Shown: positions 25,657 to 34,054 of the stretch, in pieces | Layout: each line of letters opens with the position of its first letter | How positions within the stretch are numbered: position 1 is the stretch's first letter | Origin: Aliamphritea ceti | GTDB taxonomy: Bacteria; Pseudomonadota; Gammaproteobacteria; Pseudomonadales; Balneatricaceae | DNA length: 64,000 nt | Assembly (NCBI RefSeq): GCF_024347215.1 | Contig: NZ_AP025282.1 | Location: 744,001 to 808,000, forward strand | Reading direction: 5' to 3' | The notes under the pieces: model-generated | The model's database searches: none | What the model saw: only the letters and a program-made list of their open reading frames with translations | What the model was told of the DNA's origin: nothing | Translations under genes and position numbers: made by a program

Positions 25657-28600
25657 ATGAATACGAACAACATTAAAAAATACGCACCAAAAGCGCGCCG
25701 CGAATTTATGGATGCGGTAGCTAAACGATTAAACACCTTTGGTATTACCGCGAATAAAAAAGGCGAGCTACAAATTGCAGAAGCGAAACTACAAGGTTCT
25801 GTGCTTCAAATCGCCGGTAACAGTTTTGACGGAAAACTGGCTGAGCCTAGAAAACGCATAGTGGCCAGAAGCCAGAAACTTGGATATGCACAACTTATCG
25901 AACAAGTAGCTTATACCTGGTTCAACCGTCTGTGTGCTATTCGCTATATGGAAATCCATGACTATCTAGGCCACGGTTTTCGTGTTTTGTCGCACCCAGA
26001 CAACCCTAAAAGCTTTGAAATTATCGACCATGCCCAAGACGCTGCGGATGAACTCGGATTAGATAGATCTCGCATTGTTGAACTCAAGCTTGCGGGCAAC
26101 AAAGACGAAGAGCTGTATCGTGAACTGCTGTTGGGCCAGTGCCACAAGCTACATGAAGCGATGCCATTCTTATTTGACGCATTGGACGATGAAACTGAGC
26201 TTCTGCTACCAGATAACCTAACGCGTACAGACTCAATTCTGCGTGGATTGGTAGATGGCATCCCTGAAGAGGACTGGCAACAGGTAGAAGTTATTGGCTG
26301 GCTTTACCAGTTCTACATTTCTGAAAAGAAAGACCAGGTAATGGGCAAGGTGGTCAAGAGTGAAGACATCCCTGCCGCCACCCAGCTATTTACACCCAAC
26401 TGGATTGTGAAGTACCTGGTACAAAACTCAGTCGGTCGTCAATGGCTGCAAACCTACCCAGACTCTGCCATTAAAACGCAGATGGAATACTACATTGAGC
26501 CTGCTGAACAATCTGACGAAGTTAACCAACAGCTAAAGGCTATTACGCCAGAATCTATTGAACCTGAAACCATCAAAGTACTTGACCCTGCTTGTGGTTC
26601 GGGCCACATATTGATTGAAGCCTATAACGTGTTAAAAGCCATCTACGAAGAGCGTGGTTTCCGCTCTCGTGACATTCCAAAGATGATTCTGGAGAACAAC
26701 CTCTACGGCTTGGACATAGATGATCGTGCAGCGCAGCTATCTGGCTTTGCGCTGATGATGATGGCTAGAGATGACGATAAGCGTATTTTTACCCGTAACG
26801 TGCGACTTAATGTACTGTCATTGCAGGAAAGTAACCATCTTGACCTGCCGACCTTATGGAAAGCACTCAATCTATCGGGAAGTTGGCAAAGCGGCACATC
26901 ACAAGGCTTGTTCTCAGATGATGATCAAGATTTAAGCTCGTTCAATGCAGACAACCGCTACCAACTGCTGAAGCGAACGTTGGCAAGATTCACTCAGGCC
27001 AAAACCTTTGGTTCTTTGATTGATGTTCCAAGCGATGAGCATGAGCAATTAAAAGAGCTACTGAACACTCTTGTAGAGCTTCAAGAGTCAGGTGACTCAA
27101 TGCAAAAGCCTGCGGCGAAGCAATTGATTGAAATTGTTCATCAGGCTTTGGTTTTATCAATTCGTTACGATGCTGTTATTGCGAATCCTCCCTATATGGG
27201 CGGTAAAGGCATGAATGCAGATCTTAAAGATTTTGCAAGGAAATACTATCCAAATAGTAAATCTGATTTGTTTGCGATATTTATGGAGCGTGCTTTTAAC
27301 CTTCTATCAAAGTACGGACTAAACGCACAAATAAACATGCAATCTTGGATGTTTCTATCAAGCTTCGAGACGATGCGGGAGACAATGTTTGACTCGAAAA
27401 CTATATTTGATCTTTGTCATCTTGGTGCTAGAGCTTTTTCACAGATCTCAGGTGAAGTAGTACAAACGTGTGCATGGGTTATCGGTAACTACTCGATTCC
27501 AGTATATAAGGGCGATTATTTTAGATTGAATTTTGGTTCTGAAGAAGTCAAAAAAGAAAAACTTATTAATAGGGAGTGCCATTATTCACACTTGAGTCAG
27601 TCGGATTTTAGCATAATTAAAGGCAGTCCTGTTACATATTGGGTTCCAAAGAACATATTGAATCTATTTAAAGATAAATCAATTTCTGATGTCTTTGAAG
27701 TAAGAGAAGGCTTGGGGACTCGAAACGATGATAGATTCTTAAGACGCTTTTGGGAAGTCGATTACGATAAGATCAGCAGACGAGAAAATAAGGGTAAGTG
27801 GGTTAAAACAGATAAGGCGGGGACATCTCGTAGATGGTATGGGAATGCTGACTTCGTTATGAACTGGGAGAATGACGGATACGAAATTAAAAACTACAGA
27901 AACGCTGATGGTAGTTTAAAGTCTCGACCACAAAATACACAGTTCTTTTTTAAAGAAGCTGTATCGTGGAATAAAGTAGGAACAGCTACACCCTCATTCC
28001 GATTTCGTGATGAAGAGTATGCATTTAATGATGCTGCTCCATCTTTATTTGGCAATACCCAAGATTTACTAAGTGCACAATCTATGCTCCAAAGTAGTTT
28101 GTTTGAGTATCTTTTAGAGTTGCAAGGGGACACTATAAACCTTACTACTGGTGTAATTAAATCGCTTCCGGCAATTCTTATGCCGGAGGCTGCTTCAATT
28201 ACTCAACAAGCAATAAATATAGCCAAAGCTGATTGGGACAGTTTAGAGGTTTCATGGGATTTTGAAGCAAGTCCATTGATAACCTATCGGGATGAGCTAT
28301 TGGAAGCTAACTATCGCAAGTGGTTCGAGAAGAGTAAACAAACAACGGAAAGTATGCTTTCGTTAGAGAAGGAAAACGACCGACTCTATGAAAATATTGT
28401 TGAAGGAAAAGTCACAAATAGAACCCGAGATTTTCAAGATATTACGCTATTTAGTTCAGATTCGATTTTGAATGCTGAGAAATTTCGTTCAAATACATTT
28501 GCAGACTTGGTTAGTTATTACATTGGATGCGTTATGGGGCGCTATTCATTGGTCAAAAAAGGAATAATATCAGCCTCTTCTGTTACATATGTCAAAATAT

Positions 28601-29262
28601 CACCTGAGGACTACGGTGCAATAGCTGTTGATGAAGATGGAATTGTCCCAATTACTGACCAATACTGGTTCAAGGACGACGCAACCAATCGTTTCCGTGA
28701 GTTTGTTCAAGTCGTTTGGGGTGATGATCATCTGCAAGAAAACTTGGATTTCGTTGCCGAATCACTATGCCTAAATGCCATTAAACCGAAGAAATCTGAA
28801 TCAGCGCTGGAGACGATTCGCCGTTATTTATCGACTCAGTTCTATAAAGATCACCTGAAGACTTACAAAAAACGCCCTATTTATTGGCTGTTTAGTTCTG
28901 GTAAGCAGAAGGCTTTCGAGTGTTTGGTTTACTTACATAGGTACAACGAGGGCACGCTTTCGCGTATGCGTACCGAGTATGTCACCCCGTTACTCGGCAA
29001 ATACGATGCTTATGCAGAGCAACTTGAGAAGCAGATTGAAACGGCAGACTCGACCAGTGAAGCGAACCGCTTCAAGAAAGAGTTGGATGCCTTAATCAAG
29101 AAACAGGTCGAACTACGCGAGTTTGATGACAAGCTAAAACACTACGCCGATATGCGTATTTCACTGGATCTGGATGATGGCGTGAAAGTGAATTACGGCA
29201 AGTTTGGTGATCTGTTGGCTGATGTTAAGGCCATTACCGGTTCGGCCCCGGAGGTTAACTAA
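25657..29262 (+). CDS. pglX: BREX adenine methyltransferase PglX
   Basis: This 1201-residue class I DNA N6-adenine methyltransferase has the SAM-binding motif I DPACGSGHI at residue 310 and the catalytic NPPY at residue 510, in IANPPYMGGKG. GAGGCG precedes the start. The target recognition part lies in the C-terminal half, where the base composition drops from about 27.2 to 28.7 kb and is clearly more AT-rich than the flanks. This suggests a swapped specificity domain. PglX writes the self mark at a non-palindromic site and is required for phage exclusion. The stop shares bases with the pglZ start (TAATG at 29260). Confidence 0.96.
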   Translation: MNTNNIKKYAPKARREFMDAVAKRLNTFGITANKKGELQIAEAKLQGSVLQIAGNSFDGKLAEPRKRIVARSQKLGYAQLIEQVAYTWFNRLCAIRYMEIHDYLGHGFRVLSHPDNPKSFEIIDHAQDAADELGLDRSRIVELKLAGNKDEELYRELLLGQCHKLHEAMPFLFDALDDETELLLPDNLTRTDSILRGLVDGIPEEDWQQVEVIGWLYQFYISEKKDQVMGKVVKSEDIPAATQLFTPNWIVKYLVQNSVGRQWLQTYPDSAIKTQMEYYIEPAEQSDEVNQQLKAITPESIEPETIKVLDPACGSGHILIEAYNVLKAIYEERGFRSRDIPKMILENNLYGLDIDDRAAQLSGFALMMMARDDDKRIFTRNVRLNVLSLQESNHLDLPTLWKALNLSGSWQSGTSQGLFSDDDQDLSSFNADNRYQLLKRTLARFTQAKTFGSLIDVPSDEHEQLKELLNTLVELQESGDSMQKPAAKQLIEIVHQALVLSIRYDAVIANPPYMGGKGMNADLKDFARKYYPNSKSDLFAIFMERAFNLLSKYGLNAQINMQSWMFLSSFETMRETMFDSKTIFDLCHLGARAFSQISGEVVQTCAWVIGNYSIPVYKGDYFRLNFGSEEVKKEKLINRECHYSHLSQSDFSIIKGSPVTYWVPKNILNLFKDKSISDVFEVREGLGTRNDDRFLRRFWEVDYDKISRRENKGKWVKTDKAGTSRRWYGNADFVMNWENDGYEIKNYRNADGSLKSRPQNTQFFFKEAVSWNKVGTATPSFRFRDEEYAFNDAAPSLFGNTQDLLSAQSMLQSSLFEYLLELQGDTINLTTGVIKSLPAILMPEAASITQQAINIAKADWDSLEVSWDFEASPLITYRDELLEANYRKWFEKSKQTTESMLSLEKENDRLYENIVEGKVTNRTRDFQDITLFSSDSILNAEKFRSNTFADLVSYYIGCVMGRYSLVKKGIISASSVTYVKISPEDYGAIAVDEDGIVPITDQYWFKDDATNRFREFVQVVWGDDHLQENLDFVAESLCLNAIKPKKSESALETIRRYLSTQFYKDHLKTYKKRPIYWLFSSGKQKAFECLVYLHRYNEGTLSRMRTEYVTPLLGKYDAYAEQLEKQIETADSTSEANRFKKELDALIKKQVELREFDDKLKHYADMRISLDLDDGVKVNYGKFGDLLADVKAITGSAPEVN

Positions 29263-31919
29263 TGCAGATTAGCGAACTGGCACAAGGTGTCGCTGCCAAG
29301 CTCGAACAAAGCCGCATTGTGTTTTGGTACGACCCAGAGCAAAGCTTTACTGAAGAGCTTGAGCATTTAGCTAATTCTTTATCGCTTACAAAAGAATCAG
29401 GTGATAAAGCGGCAGATATAACTGCTAGGGTACTGCCAAATGATTTGACCATCCTCAATATGGGCAATGAGTCTGTATTGGCAGTGAAAAAACGCATTGA
29501 AGTAGATGAGCGTGAAGCTAAATTCCTTATCTATTTTCCAAGCGCTGAGCCAGAGCCTGATCGTGATTGGTTGCTAGACGTGCGTTTGTATAGCGAGCAG
29601 TTTTTTGCTGATCACAGCTCAATGCTGCTTAATGAATTAGGTATCCCGAAAATGGCGCTTCGCACGCACATTCGTAAGCGCCAAAGCTTTTTTGCTAATA
29701 AACAGCGCATAGCCGGTTTAAAGAAGTGGGTGACTGAGAACGAAGACGAACTGTCGTTAGACAGGAAGATGATGGCAGTGGTTGTAAAAGCTGATTCTGC
29801 GTCTTTGTCGGACATTTTGCTTGGGTTACTACGCGAATATGCGGCTTATATCGAAGATGAAAGCCTTGGTCAACCTTTATGGAGCCAACTAAGTAAGTTT
29901 GAACTTGAGACCTCACTCTGGGCATATCTGAGTGAGAGTTTTGGCTATACAGTCGAAGAGCCAACCTTCTCAGACTTCGTGTTGAAATTATTCTGTACTG
30001 AATTCTGGAGCCAAATTGAAGGTGTTGAACGCGATTGGTTGCTTAACAATGTTCTAAAAAGCGCATCAGGCCGAGCGACAGCCTTGGCGTTTATGGTGAG
30101 CTGGCGCGACAGCCGCTCTTTCGCCGCTTACTACGAAAGCATCTCTAAGGTGCTTAGCCAACAGTTGGAAATTTCGACTCGTGCAGGCCAGTACCATCCG
30201 GTTGAGCTTATCGAATGCGAAACGTTCGAAGCTGTGGAACAGGCCATAATCCGTGGTTTAGTTCGTGATTTGCTCGATAGCAGTAAAGCGCTAGACCGGG
30301 TTCAGTTTGATACGGTCTTATCAAGACGTCTTGCTAGCCACTGGACATTGTCACGTAAAGAATACTTCGCAATTTATGAAGCTATCCGCAACGCTGAAGA
30401 GTTAATGCACTTGCGAAATCGCTATGTGGACGGGTTCCACTTTGATAACGCGAAAGCAATGTACGACGCCTATACCACAGACATTTATCGTTTTGACCAG
30501 GCTTACCGTTTGTTCAATGAGCATGTGCACTCTGTATTGAGTAAAGGTGCAGATATACTGCGTCAGCTCGACGACGAAGTCGAAAGCATTTATACCAACT
30601 GGTACTTATATGAGCTTGGCCTTGCATGGGATCGTCACTTGGCCAATCAAAAATTACTTGAAAAGTGGCAGATTTCTGGCGTACCGCACCAGTATGACTT
30701 TTATGAAAAAGAAGTTCGCACACGACTGAGTCTGAAACAGACAAAACGAGTGTTTGTGATCATCTCTGATGCCCTGCGTTTTGAAATTGCGAATGAGCTT
30801 GGCGCTATCATTAACAACGAGAAGCGATTTAAGGCTGAGGTGTCTACGCAGTTGGGCGTTTTGCCGAGTTATACCCAACTTGGGATGGCAGCATTATTGC
30901 CTCATAAGGCGCTCAGTTACCAGCCAGAGCAAGGCACGGCTGTTTATGTGGATGGTATTTCTTCACAGGGTCTAGACAACCGCAACGCCATCCTACAAAA
31001 AGTAGGTGGTATGGCAGTGAGTTCTAAGGAACTGATGAGCTGGAGTAATCAGGAGGGGCGTGACAAGGTTCGAGACGTAGAAGTAGTTTATATCTATCAC
31101 GATACCATTGATGCGATTGGTGATAAGGCAGCAACTGAAGAGAAAACGTTTGAAGCCTGTCGTAGTGCCATTGAAGAGCTAAAAGACCTTGTTGGCAGGG
31201 TCATCAACCGTCTAAACGGCAGCCGAGTTGTGATCACCGCTGACCATGGCTTCCTCTTCCAACAAAAAGCACTTGTAGCGGCTGATAAAACCTCGTTGAA
31301 AACCAAACCTGCTGGCGCGATAGAAGCCAAGAAACGTTATATCGTTGGTAATAACTTGCCTTCAGATGAAGCCTGTTGGAAAGGCTCAATTAACGATACC
31401 GCTCATGGCTCTAGTGATACCGAGTTCCTGCTTCCAAAAGCGGCTCAACGCTTCCACTTCGTTGGTGGTGCCAAGTTTGTGCACGGCGGAGCGATGCTAC
31501 AGGAAGTCTGCGTACCGGTACTGCATGTGCGCGAGCTGCAAAAAGAACAAGCAGCAAAACATGAGAAACAACCGGTAGGTGTTGTAGCAGCCACTCAGCC
31601 CATCAAATTAGTAAACAATATCGACAAGGTCAGATTTATTCAGACAGACCCTGTAGGCGAGCGTTTTGTCGCACGGTTGTTGGATGTCTATATCGTCGAT
31701 GCACAAGGTAATGAAGTATCCAGTCGTGAAACGATTAACTTTGATAGCGTGAGTAAAGTTATGGATGAGCGTACTCGCGAAGCTAGGTTAAAGCTTATTG
31801 GCTCTCAGTTCGACAGGAACGCTCAATACACATTAGTTCTTGAGAATGCGGAAATGAGAACGCGCTATAGCCAATACGCGGTAACCATTGATTTGGCATT
31901 CCAAGATGATTTTTTCTAA
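29262..31919 (+). CDS. pglZ: BREX alkaline-phosphatase-fold protein PglZ
   Basis: This 885-residue protein has GGAGG ahead of an ATG overlapping the pglX stop. The PglZ domain contains the metal-binding motifs SDALRFEIA (D503) and TADHGFLF (D661, H662), plus a further FVGGAKFVHGGAMLQE histidine segment near 741. The N-terminal 400 residues are helical and probably bind partner proteins. PglZ is the signature protein of BREX and defence, with a probable phosphohydrolase or nuclease activity. Followed by brxL after 16 bp. Confidence 0.95.
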   Translation: MQISELAQGVAAKLEQSRIVFWYDPEQSFTEELEHLANSLSLTKESGDKAADITARVLPNDLTILNMGNESVLAVKKRIEVDEREAKFLIYFPSAEPEPDRDWLLDVRLYSEQFFADHSSMLLNELGIPKMALRTHIRKRQSFFANKQRIAGLKKWVTENEDELSLDRKMMAVVVKADSASLSDILLGLLREYAAYIEDESLGQPLWSQLSKFELETSLWAYLSESFGYTVEEPTFSDFVLKLFCTEFWSQIEGVERDWLLNNVLKSASGRATALAFMVSWRDSRSFAAYYESISKVLSQQLEISTRAGQYHPVELIECETFEAVEQAIIRGLVRDLLDSSKALDRVQFDTVLSRRLASHWTLSRKEYFAIYEAIRNAEELMHLRNRYVDGFHFDNAKAMYDAYTTDIYRFDQAYRLFNEHVHSVLSKGADILRQLDDEVESIYTNWYLYELGLAWDRHLANQKLLEKWQISGVPHQYDFYEKEVRTRLSLKQTKRVFVIISDALRFEIANELGAIINNEKRFKAEVSTQLGVLPSYTQLGMAALLPHKALSYQPEQGTAVYVDGISSQGLDNRNAILQKVGGMAVSSKELMSWSNQEGRDKVRDVEVVYIYHDTIDAIGDKAATEEKTFEACRSAIEELKDLVGRVINRLNGSRVVITADHGFLFQQKALVAADKTSLKTKPAGAIEAKKRYIVGNNLPSDEACWKGSINDTAHGSSDTEFLLPKAAQRFHFVGGAKFVHGGAMLQEVCVPVLHVRELQKEQAAKHEKQPVGVVAATQPIKLVNNIDKVRFIQTDPVGERFVARLLDVYIVDAQGNEVSSRETINFDSVSKVMDERTREARLKLIGSQFDRNAQYTLVLENAEMRTRYSQYAVTIDLAFQDDFF

Positions 31920-31935
31920 GGCGCTGGGGTGAGAC

Positions 31936-34011
31936 ATGACAACTGATTTTTCACAAGATCATAAAGACGAAAAAAATCAGATGCAAAGCGCCGACTTAGA
32001 CGCATTGCTCAATCAATATTTTAAAGGCCGTGTCGTTCGAAAAGATCTGACAAAGCAATTGAAAGAAGGCGCTAACGTCCCTGTCTATGTGCTTGAGTAT
32101 TTACTAGGCATGTATTGTGCGTCCGATGACGACGAAGTCGTAATGCAAGGCCTTGATAATGTGAAAAAAATCTTGGCTGAGAACTATGTTCGACCAGATG
32201 AAGCGGAGAAAGTGAAGTCACTGATTCGTGAACGCGGCACGTTTAAAATCATCGACAAAGTAAGCGTTAAGCTCAATCAGAAAAAAGACGTCTATGAAGC
32301 TGCGTTGTCGAACCTGGGGATCAAGGATGCCCTTGTACCGACCAAAATTGTACAAGACAACGAAAAATTATTAACTGGCGGTATCTGGTGCATTATTACC
32401 GTCCAGTATTTCTTTGAGGAAGGTCAGAAGACATCACCTTTCTCCATTATGAGTTTAAAACCGATACAAATGCCGTCCATGAACATGGATGAGGTGTTTT
32501 CAACCAGAAGACATTTTAGTACCGATCAGTGGATGGATGTGTTGCTTCGTTCCGTGGGTATGGAGCCAACCAACTTAGAGCATCGGGTGAAATGGCATCT
32601 TATCACTCGCATGATCCCATTCGTTGAAAACAACTACAACGTGTGTGAGCTCGGACCAAGAGGGACAGGTAAAAGCCATGTCTACAAGGAGTGCTCACCA
32701 AACTCATTGCTTGTCTCGGGCGGACAAACAACTGTGGCGAACTTGTTCTATAACATGAGCTCGCGCCAAGTTGGGTTGGTCGGAATGTGGGATGTTGTCG
32801 CATTTGATGAAGTAGCAGGTATTAACTTTAAAGACAAAGACGGCGTCCAAATAATGAAAGATTATATGGCGTCAGGGTCTTTTGCCCGTGGTCGTGATTC
32901 AATCGAAGCGAAGGCTTCCATGGTATTCGTCGGTAACATCAATCAAAGCGTTGAGACACTGGTGAAGACCAGTCATCTGTTGGCACCTTTTCCTGATGCC
33001 ATGATTGACACTGCTTTTTTTGACCGTTTCCATTCCTATATTCCTGGATGGGAAATACCGAAGATGCGTCCTGAGTTTTTCACCAATAGTTACGGATTAA
33101 TCACAGACTATCTTGCTGAATACATGCGTGAAATGCGCAAAAGAAGTTTTGCGGATGCTATCGATAAGTTTTTCAAACTCGGTAATAACCTTAATCAGCG
33201 TGATGTGATTGCTGTGCGGAGAACTGTTTCGGGCTTGTTAAAGCTATTACACCCCGACGCACAGTACACAAAAGATGATGTAAGAGCCTGCCTGACCTAT
33301 GCGCTGGAAACTAGACGTAGAGTCAAAGAGCAATTGAAAAAGCTTGGCGGAATGGAATTTTTTGATGTGCACTTTAGCTACATCGATAACGAGTCATTAG
33401 AAGAATTCTTCGTCAATGTACCGGAACAAGGTGGCAGCAAGCTAATTCCTGAGGGCTTACCTCGCGCTGGTGTTGTGCACTTGGTTACTCAGGGAAGCAC
33501 TGGGCAGCTTGGGTTATATCGCTATGAAACCCAGATGATGGCTGGTTCTGGTAAACACTCAGTGTCTGGGCTTGGTTCGAATACCGCAGCGAAAGAAGCT
33601 GTGCGTGTTGGGTTTGATTATTTCAAAGGTAACCTGAATAGAATCAGTGCGTCGGCGAAGTTTTCTGATCATGAGTATCACCTCCATGTTGTTGAGCTCC
33701 ACAATACGGGGCCAAGTACAAAGTCATCGCTCGCTGCATTAATTGCGTTCTGTTCAATTCTGATGAACCGACCGATTCAAGAGCAGATGGTTGTTTTGGG
33801 TGAGATGACTTTAGGTGGTGTCGTCAACCCTGTTCAAGATCTTGCAGGCAGTCTTCAGTTAGCTATGGACAGTGGCGCAAAGCGTATTTTGCTCCCAATG
33901 GCCTCAGCCTCAGATATTCCAACGGTTCCTGCTGAGTTGTTCTCAAAATTCCAGATCAGCTTTTATGCAGACCCCGTCGATGCTGTGTTTAAGGCGCTTG
34001 GGGTTAATTGA
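31936..34011 (+). CDS. brxL: BREX Lon-like AAA+ protein BrxL
   Basis: This 691-residue protein has an N-terminal region, then an AAA+ module with Walker A GPRGTGKSH (K246) and Walker B VVAFDEVAG near residue 293. The C-terminal Lon-type protease-like domain contains GPSTKSSLAAL near residue 590 and the lysine in DSGAKRILLP near 640. The family is typical of type 1 BREX and completes the core set (brxA, brxB, brxC, pglX, pglZ, brxL). Its structure-based role is as a DNA-binding barrel rather than a classical protease; protease activity is not proven. Confidence 0.95.
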   Translation: MTTDFSQDHKDEKNQMQSADLDALLNQYFKGRVVRKDLTKQLKEGANVPVYVLEYLLGMYCASDDDEVVMQGLDNVKKILAENYVRPDEAEKVKSLIRERGTFKIIDKVSVKLNQKKDVYEAALSNLGIKDALVPTKIVQDNEKLLTGGIWCIITVQYFFEEGQKTSPFSIMSLKPIQMPSMNMDEVFSTRRHFSTDQWMDVLLRSVGMEPTNLEHRVKWHLITRMIPFVENNYNVCELGPRGTGKSHVYKECSPNSLLVSGGQTTVANLFYNMSSRQVGLVGMWDVVAFDEVAGINFKDKDGVQIMKDYMASGSFARGRDSIEAKASMVFVGNINQSVETLVKTSHLLAPFPDAMIDTAFFDRFHSYIPGWEIPKMRPEFFTNSYGLITDYLAEYMREMRKRSFADAIDKFFKLGNNLNQRDVIAVRRTVSGLLKLLHPDAQYTKDDVRACLTYALETRRRVKEQLKKLGGMEFFDVHFSYIDNESLEEFFVNVPEQGGSKLIPEGLPRAGVVHLVTQGSTGQLGLYRYETQMMAGSGKHSVSGLGSNTAAKEAVRVGFDYFKGNLNRISASAKFSDHEYHLHVVELHNTGPSTKSSLAALIAFCSILMNRPIQEQMVVLGEMTLGGVVNPVQDLAGSLQLAMDSGAKRILLPMASASDIPTVPAELFSKFQISFYADPVDAVFKALGVN

Positions 34012-34054
34012 TTAGGTGTCCTTTGACGCGCCATTTTATGGAGTAATTACAGGT

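Noticed and set aside
34016..34054. GTG start for the PHP/ATPase gene
   Set aside because: No ribosome-binding site; the ATG at 34055 has GGAG upstream and begins the conserved region.
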